From contig JBOHVS010000203.1 of the NCBI GenBank assembly GCA_050735975.1, forward strand, positions 1 through 5,258: a DNA stretch of 5,258 bases, given 5' to 3'. Position numbers and translations under genes: made by a program. This stretch comes from DATMBL01 sp050735975. GTDB taxonomy: Bacteria; Desulfobacterota; Binatia; UBA9968. Below the pieces are notes generated by a model, which saw nothing but the letters and a program-made list of their open reading frames with translations, did no database searches and was not told where the DNA came from. Positions 1 through 5,258 of this stretch are shown here, in pieces. Position 1 is the first letter of the stretch; the number at the start of each line of letters is the position of its first letter.

Positions 1-738
1 ATAGCTAGCCTCCGCCAGGACATCCTCACGAGATTTGCCATTCAGTGTCTCCTCTAATTCCGTAGCCCTGATAGGTTTCGGTCCAACACAGCCGAGAGCC
101 ACACGCGCGTCCGTACAGGCTCCATTCTTCCATTCTAAGAATACCGCCACGCCTGCGATGGGGCGCTCTCCAGGACAGAAGCGGACGTATTCACCCTTAC
201 AGGTCTCCGATAGCTTTGGAATTTCGATCTCCGTTAGAATCTCATTCCTTCTCAATATTGTTTCGTAGTAATCGACAAAAAAGTCGCCTATTTTCACAGT
301 GCGCTCACCCTCAAGACTACGTAACCTGACAGTGCCGTCATAGGCGAGCAGAAGGGTACCGGGATCGGCGTGCGGCTCTGCAAAGGCAATATTTCCGGCT
401 AAAGTTCCAACGTTACGAATTCTGACGTTGGCCAACCGCCTCTCCATCTCAACAATAAGTGGAAAATGCTGACGCACAACTTCTGATTTTTCTAACGCTC
501 GGTGAGTAACTAGCGCGCCAATTCGTAGGATTTCTGATCGAGGGTCGTAATCGAGGTGCCCTAACCCGGGAATCTTTTTTATATTCACGACATGCTTGGT
601 GGAAGCCACGCCCGTTTTTAAAAGCAGGATGAGCTCACTCCCGCCCGCAAGCACTCTGGCATCTTCTGGACATTCGGCTAGTATGCTCAGCGCCGCCGGT
701 AAAGACGCCGGCTGATGTAAGAAAAAGGACTCGATCAA
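1..738 (-). CDS. FAD-binding (CoxM-type) subunit of a molybdenum hydroxylase, C-terminus cut by window edge
   Basis: This is the medium, FAD-carrying subunit of a xanthine dehydrogenase/CO dehydrogenase-type molybdenum hydroxylase. In this family it passes electrons from the iron-sulphur subunit through FAD to an acceptor; it is usually cytoplasmic. The frame stays open for 246 codons to the window edge; the family is usually about 280-290 residues, so the C-terminal tip is missing. Seen directly: the first FAD-binding loop LAGGSELI (about residues 30-37), the second signature IRNVGTLAGN (about 127-136) followed by AEPHADP, and the later CPGERPIAGVAV and ALGCVGPKPIRA segments typical of the C-terminal domain. 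There is no ATG: the frame opens after a TAA, and TTG at 738 is the only common start codon before the conserved N-terminal strand, placing the start where the family normally begins. A weak AAGAAAG lies 9 bases upstream. Partner subunits are not in view. Rough hand count gives about 51% G+C, and TTA, CTA, AGA and AGG codons are frequent, unlike the UbiD genes. The physiological substrate is unknown. Confidence 0.9.
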   Translation of the reverse strand, partial: MIESFFLHQPASLPAALSILAECPEDARVLAGGSELILLLKTGVASTKHVVNIKKIPGLGHLDYDPRSEILRIGALVTHRALEKSEVVRQHFPLIVEMERRLANVRIRNVGTLAGNIAFAEPHADPGTLLLAYDGTVRLRSLEGERTVKIGDFFVDYYETILRRNEILTEIEIPKLSETCKGEYVRFCPGERPIAGVAVFLEWKNGACTDARVALGCVGPKPIRATELEETLNGKSREDVLAEASY

Positions 739-747
739 AAGAGCGCG

Positions 748-754
748 CTTTCTT
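748..754 (-). promoter_or_regulatory. weak ribosome binding site deciding the TTG start of the CoxM-type gene
   Basis: The minus strand reads AAGAAAG here, followed by 9 bases and then TTG at 738-736. The match to the Shine-Dalgarno consensus is modest, but the spacing is right and no ATG or GTG competes in this frame, because a TAA closes it upstream. Confidence 0.4.
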
Positions 755-793
755 GCAAAATGGTTAGGATCATCCGTGAATTAATACCCCTGA

Positions 794-946
794 TTATTTC
801 CCTTTGAGCTTAAGTTCCTTTTGAGCCTCTCTGACTAGTGAAAGATCGCCTACTTCGGCATGCGGAATCTCCGCGGTTGCCGCGATGTCAACAAAAGGCC
901 AGACAACCAGAACAAGCGCCCCCAACACGATCCTTCGAAACTTCAC
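794..946 (-). CDS. 50-residue exported small protein, possibly the remnant of a peptidoglycan-binding protein
   Basis: I do not recognise this gene with certainty. The GTG at 946 is preceded by a strong AAAGGAG with a 5-base spacer, which decides the start; a longer frame from 1042 has no such support. The product begins with a signal peptide: basic residues K2, R4, R5, a hydrophobic core IVLGALVLVVWPFV (6-19), and a likely signal peptidase I site after ATA at residue 25. The mature part would be only 25 residues and rich in Lys and Glu. Its end, LVREAQKELKLKGK (37-50), resembles the first helix of the PG_binding_1 fold, where the chain normally continues through a Gly-Tyr and Gly-Pro-Asp-Gly stretch; here a TAA follows at once. 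It is either a genuine small exported peptide or the front end of a truncated gene. It lies 31 bases after the 58-codon ORF and 55 bases before the CoxM-type start. Confidence 0.6.
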   Translation of the reverse strand: MKFRRIVLGALVLVVWPFVDIAATAEIPHAEVGDLSLVREAQKELKLKGK

Positions 947-951
947 GATTA

Positions 952-958
952 CTCCTTT
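952..958 (-). promoter_or_regulatory. strong ribosome binding site for the 50-codon gene
   Basis: The minus strand reads AAAGGAG, then TAATC, then the GTG start. This is among the best Shine-Dalgarno matches in the window and is the main reason to accept the GTG start and the short gene. Confidence 0.7.
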
Positions 959-977
959 ACTTGTTGTAATAGGCCGT

Positions 978-1154
978 CTATAAAACCGCGCTCTCGAATT
1001 TCTTGGTGTAACCCACTTCGATGAAGTCCTCCGGCCAGGCACTCGCCGTCTTCGGATAGGTTTTGATCACCATGTAAACAGAATGAAAATGGCGAGAGCG
1101 AAGGAGCATGCGTTCCTCCAGAAACGGTTTTCCGTGGGTGATCTTTGCGCGCAT
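978..1154 (-). CDS. 58-residue hypothetical protein translationally coupled to the second UbiD gene
   Basis: I do not recognise this product. Its ATG overlaps the stop of the upstream UbiD gene by one base (TGATG), and a GGAG sits 5 bases upstream inside the end of that gene. This is a typical arrangement for coupled translation and the strongest argument that the ORF is real. The protein is basic, with no signal peptide and no clear membrane segment. It has a histidine-containing patch RSRHFHSVYMVI (residues 20-31) and a C-terminal part with several aromatic residues (W40, F44, Y49, F53). Small subunits accompany some UbiD enzymes, for example in vanillate/4-hydroxybenzoate decarboxylase (VdcD type) and phenylphosphate carboxylase, but I see no cysteine-containing VdcD-like motif here; the protein has no cysteine at all. 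A role as a UbiD partner is inferred from position only. It could also be a decayed gene fragment. Confidence 0.55.
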   Translation of the reverse strand: MRAKITHGKPFLEERMLLRSRHFHSVYMVIKTYPKTASAWPEDFIEVGYTKKFESAVL

Positions 1155-2824
1155 CAGTTCTCCGGAGGCCTCTTCTTTTCCTTCTCCCGCTCTCTGAATT
1201 TCTCCAGCTCAACCGCGAGATATTTTTCCTTAAGCTCCATGAACTTCGCTCCCTTTGGCACTTTGATCCCCTTCCTGGAGCTGTATTTGGCATTGGCAGA
1301 ATGGTCTCCCGATGTGGCGGCTTCGGCTTGCGCTTCTGCTTCGTCCGTCCATAGCCCGAGGGAGTAGCCGTACCAGGGCGGTCTGGGAGATAATTTTGGC
1401 AGGCCGAGCTCCTCCCATAGGGCCCGTGCTCTTTCCATGTACTCCCGTTTCGGCAGGGCCACCGGAGGTAACTCAGCCTTTAAAGTCGCGTCCACCAGCA
1501 GTGTCGAGTCCTTGACATCGTAGCGCTGGCCGTCCGCCACGTAACGTATCGGATTCCAGGGGAGCGGCCGATTCGGAACGATCTTCATGTCACGATGTGG
1601 CTGGCAACGATTGGCGATCGCCCACAAAAGAGATTGGGCGTCGTGCGGGTCGATGTCCGGATCCACGCAAACAATAACCTTATGAATAACCCTCGAGGGA
1701 AGCAGCGCTTCCATCGCCCGCCATGTATCATCGGGCTTTACCCGTTTCATCTGAACAACCGCGACCTGTCGGTTCAAGAGATCCTCGTACAAAGCGACCC
1801 GCAGCACGGGAACACCGATCTCTTTGATCAGATGCCTGAGCGCGAGCGTTTCATAGGCGGATTGTTTGATTTTGCTCGACTCGCTCGGTGTGAGCTGGCT
1901 GATCATCGAGACATAAACAGGGTTCTTCTTGTGCGTAATGCAGGTAACTTCAAAGACGCCGTTGAGGTCGCCCGGATCGAGATAGCCGTGGGCCTCTCCG
2001 AACGGGCCGTCCGGCTCGAGATAATCGGCAGGAATTCTTCCCTCGATAACGATGTCGGCGTGCGCCGGGACTTCGAGATCCACGGTCTTGCATTTCACGA
2101 CTTCGAGCGGAGCCCTCGCGAGACCGCCGGCAAGGGCGATTTCGTCCACGCCGTACGAGACCGGCTGCACCGCCGCATACGTGATGCAGGGGGGCCCGCC
2201 CAAAACTATCGCGGCATCCAGCGGAATGCCTTTTTGATTGCACTTTTCCCAGTGAATCGCGCTGTGCTTCAGGCTTCCCCACATGATCCCGGTCTTAAGC
2301 GGTCCCTTGATCTGGGCGCGGTAAACCCCCATATTCCTCACGCCCGTTTCGGGATCTTTGGTCACCCAGCAGCCCGCGGTCAGATACGGCGCGTTGTCGA
2401 AACCCGGAGTCGAGATGGGGACCGGAAGCTTGTAGAGACCGCCGGTGCTGAGCAGCTCCTCTCCTTGATACACCACCTCCTGGGCCTCGCCTTTTTGCAC
2501 CAAAACCGGCGCTATGGGTTTTTCCAGCGCGGCCGACCAGACCTCTTCCACCTCATCCACTTTGCACATGAGCCCGAGCGCGTAAATCCTTTGGGAAGCC
2601 GCCAGCCCGCCAATGAGAACGGGGATGTCGTACTTGTTGCCCTTCGAATCGCGGATGTCTTCAAAGTAGAACGCCCGCCTCTGTTCTTCTCCGAGACCGC
2701 GAAACTGCCAGCGAACGAGCGGGTGCATCTCCGTATCTTTGTTGATGGGCCGTTTCACCCTGAACAGTAGGCCCTCGCGATCCAAGGCCTCTATGTGTTG
2801 CTGAAGATTCTTGTAGTAGGACAT
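1154..2824 (-). CDS. UbiD-family prenyl-FMN-dependent decarboxylase, Fdc1-like site, with long charged C-terminal tail
   Basis: A 556-residue UbiD-family protein. The family binds prenylated FMN plus a divalent metal and potassium, and (de)carboxylates aromatic or alpha,beta-unsaturated acids in the cytoplasm. Seen: the core stretch TAGCWVTKDPETGVRNMGVY (149-168), with N164 and R169; H187 at the same 23-residue distance from N164 as His191 is from Asn168 in fungal Fdc1; E228 in DEIALAGG as the third metal ligand; PAHADIVIEG (253-262); and DGPFGEAHGY (272-281), where E277 matches the catalytic Glu282 of Fdc1 and D272 stands where Fdc1 has Glu277. The C-terminal domain carries LLVDATLKAELPP (442-454) and PPWYGYSLGLW (482-492). 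Residues about 500-556 form an extra, highly charged, probably helical tail that makes the protein longer than the usual 450-500. The ATG at 2824 has no good Shine-Dalgarno and lies 8 bases after the stop of a 46-codon ORF, suggesting coupling. Substrate unknown. Confidence 0.93.
   Translation of the reverse strand: MSYYKNLQQHIEALDREGLLFRVKRPINKDTEMHPLVRWQFRGLGEEQRRAFYFEDIRDSKGNKYDIPVLIGGLAASQRIYALGLMCKVDEVEEVWSAALEKPIAPVLVQKGEAQEVVYQGEELLSTGGLYKLPVPISTPGFDNAPYLTAGCWVTKDPETGVRNMGVYRAQIKGPLKTGIMWGSLKHSAIHWEKCNQKGIPLDAAIVLGGPPCITYAAVQPVSYGVDEIALAGGLARAPLEVVKCKTVDLEVPAHADIVIEGRIPADYLEPDGPFGEAHGYLDPGDLNGVFEVTCITHKKNPVYVSMISQLTPSESSKIKQSAYETLALRHLIKEIGVPVLRVALYEDLLNRQVAVVQMKRVKPDDTWRAMEALLPSRVIHKVIVCVDPDIDPHDAQSLLWAIANRCQPHRDMKIVPNRPLPWNPIRYVADGQRYDVKDSTLLVDATLKAELPPVALPKREYMERARALWEELGLPKLSPRPPWYGYSLGLWTDEAEAQAEAATSGDHSANAKYSSRKGIKVPKGAKFMELKEKYLAVELEKFREREKEKKRPPEN
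1160..1163 (-). promoter_or_regulatory. ribosome binding site (GGAG) inside the UbiD 3' end, for the 58-codon ORF
   Basis: The minus strand reads CCGGAG, then AACTG, then ATG. GGAG therefore lies 5 bases from the ATG at 1154, within the last codons of the UbiD gene. Together with the one-base TGATG overlap it supports re-initiation at the small ORF. Confidence 0.5.
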
Positions 2825-2832
2825 GATTACTG

Positions 2833-2973
2833 CTATCGCTTTCTACCCGCTGATCGCACTTTGAGCAATCCCGGATCGCTCCGCAAAAACAGCGCGAAGG
2901 CGATTACTATCGACCACAGCGGAACCAGACTGCATCTGACGATCATCCGGTTGTTTCTGTGATTCCTATCCAT
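2833..2973 (-). CDS. 46-residue small single-span membrane protein candidate between the two UbiD genes
   Basis: I do not recognise this ORF, but it fills the gap between the two UbiD genes almost exactly: it starts 24 bases after the first UbiD stop and ends 8 bases before the ATG of the second. The N-terminus is polar and basic (R3, H5, R6, R9), followed by a hydrophobic stretch of about 20 residues (I11 to L30, including WSIVIAFALFL) that could span the membrane once, then a basic tail ending SAGRKR. The first in-frame ATG (2973) follows an in-frame TGA and has only a weak GAG 2 bases upstream; a second ATG at 2946 gives a 37-residue version. The missing Shine-Dalgarno at the next UbiD start suggests that ribosomes arrive by translating this ORF. 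It may be a leader-like coupling ORF, a membrane anchor for the enzymes, or chance. Evidence is position and hydropathy only. Confidence 0.45.
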   Translation of the reverse strand: MDRNHRNNRMIVRCSLVPLWSIVIAFALFLRSDPGLLKVRSAGRKR

Positions 2974-2997
2974 AACTCAATTCGGTCGGCATCGTTA

Positions 2998-4455
2998 TCA
3001 ACGGGGCGGGAAGGGGAGAACATTGCTGTACTCTTTGACCACCTTCTCGAACAGCTCCCGGCTTGTTCTGGATACCCTGGGAAACTTATCGCGCCAACTG
3101 AAGGGCCGCACGGCATAAAAGATCGCGCGGCTGTTGCTGTGGTCCCGGGCCTGCCGCTTTTCCGGAGGCATGCGCGGATCTAGCGGAGTGCTCCAGCAGC
3201 CGTCGATGATCTCGATATCGGTATTGGGATCGACACGCGTCATCATGGCCCAAAGAACTTCCTTAAGGTTCGTCGGGTCGATGTCTTCGTCGACAACCAC
3301 GATGTATCGGCCGTGGCGCGCGGCCGCGGAACAGGCTAGGACCGCGTGGGCCGCTTGCCTGGCATGCCCGGCGTAACGCTGGCGGATGGCAACCGCATAC
3401 AAGTAGTTGGATAAGCCATAGACGCCGACGACGTCCTGGATTCCCGCGCTTTCCATTTGATCCCAGAGAAGACCAGCCCGCAAATTGAGGTCGAATCGGA
3501 CGGCTCCGGGCCACAGAGGTGCCTCGTCGTCCAGAATCGGATTATCGCGGTGATAAACGGCTTTGACTTTCACCACGGGCTGGGATTCCCCTGTGCCGAC
3601 CGTTCCGCCCGAATAATAACCCGTCCACTCGCCGAAAGGCCCTTCGTCACGCGCCTCTTCCGTGGGAGGTGGGACATACCCCTCTATAGCGATTTCGGCA
3701 TGCGCGGGAATCGGCAGCCCCGTCACCGGACCTTTAAAGATCTCGAGAGGCTTTCCCCGGAGTCCCCCGACCACATCCAGCTCGGACTGCTGCCACGGGA
3801 ACTTCGTCATCGATGCTAGGAAGGTTAGCGGGTCCTGCCCGAAGGCGGCGACGATGGGACAAGCCTGACCTTTTTCCCAGTATTTCATGCAGATCTGCCG
3901 CCCCTGCTGTCCGGGACTGATCCATAAACCGAGGAGATCCGGTTCGTGCACCTGCATCCGATAAGTTCCCATATTCACAAAACCGCTGTCGGGATCCGCA
4001 TTGATGATGACATCGCCGGTTCCGATGTAACGGCCGCCGTCGGTCTCATGGCTGCGCAAAACGGGAAACTTGAGCACGTTCACGTGAGGGCCGGTCATCA
4101 CGTTCTCGGCGACCGGTGCCCGGCTCACCTCTTTCGGCGGAATCGGCTGGGCCGACTGAATCTTGCGCGAAGCCAGGCGCACCAATTCGAGCTTGCTCTT
4201 ATCATGCGGCAGCCCCAGCGCCAGCGCGACCCGCCTATAGTTCGCGTAGGGGAGACTCAGAATGCGATAACCGGAGGGATACCCTTTGATGTCGTCGAAG
4301 ATCAGCATGGGAGGCTGGGGAATCAGTTCGGCCGCAGCCTCGATCAAAGCGCCGATCTGAAGATTCCAGTCGGCTCCTTTGATTTCTCTCCAGTCGCTCA
4401 TCGTCTTGGCTGCATCGATGAACTGGCGCAGATCGTCGAAAACTTCCGTTTCCAT
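2998..4455 (-). CDS. UbiD-family prenyl-FMN-dependent decarboxylase with a Gln at a usual metal-binding His
   Basis: A 485-residue UbiD-family protein of usual length. Expected role: prenyl-FMN-dependent decarboxylation or carboxylation of an aromatic or unsaturated acid in the cytoplasm. Seen: an N-terminal alpha/beta part (about 1-115); the prenyl-FMN core with NMGTYR (N161, R166); SELDVVGGLRGKPLEIFKG (224-242), with E225 as likely metal ligand; PAHAEIAIEGY (250-260); and EGPFGEWTGYY (271-281), whose E271 and E276 match the catalytic Glu277 and Glu282 of fungal Fdc1. The C-terminal domain has VVVDEDIDPTNLKEVLWAM (386-404) and CWSTPLDPRMP (420-430), typical of this clade. Odd: the segment that in relatives reads SPG-Lys/Arg-His-Gly is SPGQQG here, so Q184 stands where a metal-binding His is expected. 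The ATG at 4455 has a good AAGAGGGA upstream. The gene ends in tandem stops TGA-TAA. It follows the cupin gene by 83 bases and differs greatly from the second UbiD, so this is not a recent duplication. Confidence 0.93.
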   Translation of the reverse strand: METEVFDDLRQFIDAAKTMSDWREIKGADWNLQIGALIEAAAELIPQPPMLIFDDIKGYPSGYRILSLPYANYRRVALALGLPHDKSKLELVRLASRKIQSAQPIPPKEVSRAPVAENVMTGPHVNVLKFPVLRSHETDGGRYIGTGDVIINADPDSGFVNMGTYRMQVHEPDLLGLWISPGQQGRQICMKYWEKGQACPIVAAFGQDPLTFLASMTKFPWQQSELDVVGGLRGKPLEIFKGPVTGLPIPAHAEIAIEGYVPPPTEEARDEGPFGEWTGYYSGGTVGTGESQPVVKVKAVYHRDNPILDDEAPLWPGAVRFDLNLRAGLLWDQMESAGIQDVVGVYGLSNYLYAVAIRQRYAGHARQAAHAVLACSAAARHGRYIVVVDEDIDPTNLKEVLWAMMTRVDPNTDIEIIDGCWSTPLDPRMPPEKRQARDHSNSRAIFYAVRPFSWRDKFPRVSRTSRELFEKVVKEYSNVLPFPPR

Positions 4456-4459
4456 TAAG

Positions 4460-4467
4460 TCCCTCTT
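4460..4467 (-). promoter_or_regulatory. ribosome binding site of the first UbiD gene
   Basis: The minus strand reads AAGAGGGA, then CTTA, then ATG at 4455. The GAGG core is 6 bases from the start codon, which supports the chosen start. The rest of the 83-base gap to the cupin gene shows no terminator-like hairpin with a T run. Confidence 0.65.
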
Positions 4468-4538
4468 TCTAGGATATCTTTCGCGCCGGGATACTTCCTG
4501 CAGATCGGCGCTGTCCGTTCAGCTCGCCTCGTCCGGGA

Positions 4539-5258
4539 TTACTTGTAGTACTTGTCCATCTGGCTCTTAATACCCGCCTTGGCGCAAGCCTCTGCAAACA
4601 TCTGCCGCACGAGAGGGTCCTCATCCTCATACTCGATCTGATGCCCGCCGAGCTTGACATCGACATCCGACAGCCCCATTCCCTCTCCCATCATCCCATA
4701 GTACTTCTTGCTGCCCCAACGCAGCGCAAGATAGCGCGCAGGCTCGCCGCCGGCATTGAAATGCTGATGAAACCAATTGGCCGGGGGAACGATCATGCTG
4801 CCCGGACCCCAATCATACCTCTGGATCTCTCCTCCTTGCGGCCACATCAGAGAATAACCTTTGCCGCTCAAGACGATAACATGCGCGCCGGGGCCGTGAT
4901 AATGCGCTTTTTTGTAGGTTCCCACGGGGAATTGGGCAACATGACCGCATAACGTATTCTCCGAGATCTGGAAGCGCACCTGAGAGCCTCCTGCGCCCCT
5001 CTCTTTCCATTCGAGCAGTTTTAGGTTTTTAACATCGCCGACAAAGTTCGTTTCCCAAACCCGGTTCGCATACCAGGTTCCGTCGCTGCTGAAATAATCC
5101 TCCTGCGAGTTATAGCGATCGCTAAAGACATAATTGCAGTTAAAGATAAAATCCAAATTGTGAATGAGGTTGATCATGATCGGCGCGCTGGTCACGGCGA
5201 TATAGCGCGCGGGCTGGCTCCCGCTGCCGTTGAAATGCTGATGCAATGTGTTCAGCGG
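4539..5258 (-). CDS. two-domain cupin protein, N-terminus cut by window edge
   Basis: The frame is open from the right edge, so 239 C-terminal residues are visible (numbered here from the edge). Cupins are small beta-barrels that often bind iron, manganese or nickel; bicupins include ring-cleaving dioxygenases such as gentisate dioxygenase, but also isomerases and sugar or organic-acid enzymes. Seen: the end of a first cupin domain with motif-2-like LHQHFN (5-10), a linker rich in aromatic residues (about 30-85), then a complete second cupin. Its motif 1 is G113...H119-Y-H121...H126 with no Glu at the usual place, and its motif 2 matches G153, P159, H164 and N168. Both domains carry the related block HQHFN...PARY. 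A TTG at 5246 is not the start, because it falls inside the conserved block of the first domain. As the first visible gene of the run it is probably co-transcribed with the UbiD genes and may act on their substrate or product. Exact reaction unknown. Confidence 0.85.
   Translation of the reverse strand, partial: PLNTLHQHFNGSGSQPARYIAVTSAPIMINLIHNLDFIFNCNYVFSDRYNSQEDYFSSDGTWYANRVWETNFVGDVKNLKLLEWKERGAGGSQVRFQISENTLCGHVAQFPVGTYKKAHYHGPGAHVIVLSGKGYSLMWPQGGEIQRYDWGPGSMIVPPANWFHQHFNAGGEPARYLALRWGSKKYYGMMGEGMGLSDVDVKLGGHQIEYEDEDPLVRQMFAEACAKAGIKSQMDKYYK
4731..4769 (-). repeat. domain repeat, copy 2 (cupin motif 2 block)
   Basis: This stretch encodes HQHFN-AGGE-PARY in the second cupin domain. It shares 14 identical bases at one end and 9 at the other with 5202-5243. 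It is a trace of internal domain duplication, not a mobile repeat. Confidence 0.6.
5202..5243 (-). repeat. domain repeat, copy 1 (cupin motif 2 block)
   Basis: This stretch encodes HQHFN-GSGSQ-PARY at the end of the first cupin domain and pairs with 4731-4769. It is 3 bases longer, keeping the reading frame. Confidence 0.6.

Noticed and set aside
35..268. A 77-codon plus-strand frame near the left edge
   Set aside because: It is antisense to the CoxM-type gene, which carries the FAD-binding motifs throughout this stretch.
947..1042. Extension of the 50-codon gene upstream to an ATG at 1042
   Set aside because: It would put a basic 32-residue leader before the signal peptide and overlap the 58-codon ORF; the GTG at 946 has the strong ribosome binding site.
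949..1293. A 114-codon minus-strand frame across the UbiD 3' end and the 58-codon ORF
   Set aside because: It is out of frame with the UbiD tail and has no supporting start signal; the 58-codon ORF has the better placed start.
1595..2770. A 391-codon open frame on the plus strand opposite the second UbiD gene
   Set aside because: It lies entirely antisense to a gene with clear UbiD motifs, its translation shows no recognisable domain, and long antisense frames are common opposite G+C-rich genes.
3946..4458. A 170-codon plus-strand frame opposite the first UbiD gene
   Set aside because: It is antisense to conserved UbiD sequence, without ribosome binding site or recognisable motif.
5113..5124. 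Perfect 12-base palindrome TAGCGATCGCTA
   Set aside because: It lies within cupin coding sequence. A GCGATCGC core also occurs in the second UbiD gene (1613-1622), but two copies do not support a regulatory or repeat role.
5244..5246. TTG as the start codon of the cupin gene
   Set aside because: The codon encodes Leu inside the conserved motif-2 block of the first cupin domain, and the frame continues open to the edge.

Overview
The window is a one-directional run of bacterial genes on the minus strand, read from right to left: a two-domain cupin protein (N-terminus cut by the right edge), a first UbiD-family decarboxylase, a 46-codon small membrane ORF, a second and quite different UbiD-family decarboxylase, a 58-codon ORF of unknown function, a 50-codon ORF with a signal peptide, and the FAD-binding (CoxM-type) subunit of a molybdenum hydroxylase (C-terminus cut by the left edge). 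Spacings are 83, 24, 8, -1, 31 and 55 bases. I see no terminator in any gap, so the set reads like one operon whose promoter lies beyond the right edge. The window has no tRNA, rRNA, CRISPR array, insertion sequence or plus-strand gene that I can support.

The likely theme is degradation of an aromatic or heteroaromatic carboxylic acid. UbiD-family enzymes use prenylated FMN to add or remove a carboxylate on unsaturated or aromatic carbons. CoxM-type subunits belong to molybdenum hydroxylases, which hydroxylate (hetero)aromatic rings or acyl-CoAs with water-derived oxygen. Bicupins of this sort may bind a metal and act on a ring or organic-acid intermediate. Established precedents for parts of this layout are phenylphosphate carboxylase, which contains two UbiD-like subunits plus small ones, and the Hmf furan pathway, which pairs a UbiD-type decarboxylase with a molybdenum furoyl-CoA dehydrogenase. 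The actual substrate cannot be read from the sequence. No UbiX (prenyl-FMN synthase) and no molybdenum-subunit or iron-sulphur-subunit gene lies within the window.

The organism is a bacterium of moderately high G+C content. Several starts have Shine-Dalgarno sequences, TTG and GTG starts are used, and genes are tightly coupled. The combination would fit an uncultured soil or groundwater lineage, but nothing here fixes the phylum. The CoxM gene has a lower G+C content and different codon choice from the UbiD genes, so the left end may have a separate history.

The least expected parts are the three small ORFs placed between recognised enzymes, each with start and stop positions that suggest coupled translation, and the unusual residues at normally conserved metal or catalytic positions in both UbiD proteins and in the cupin.
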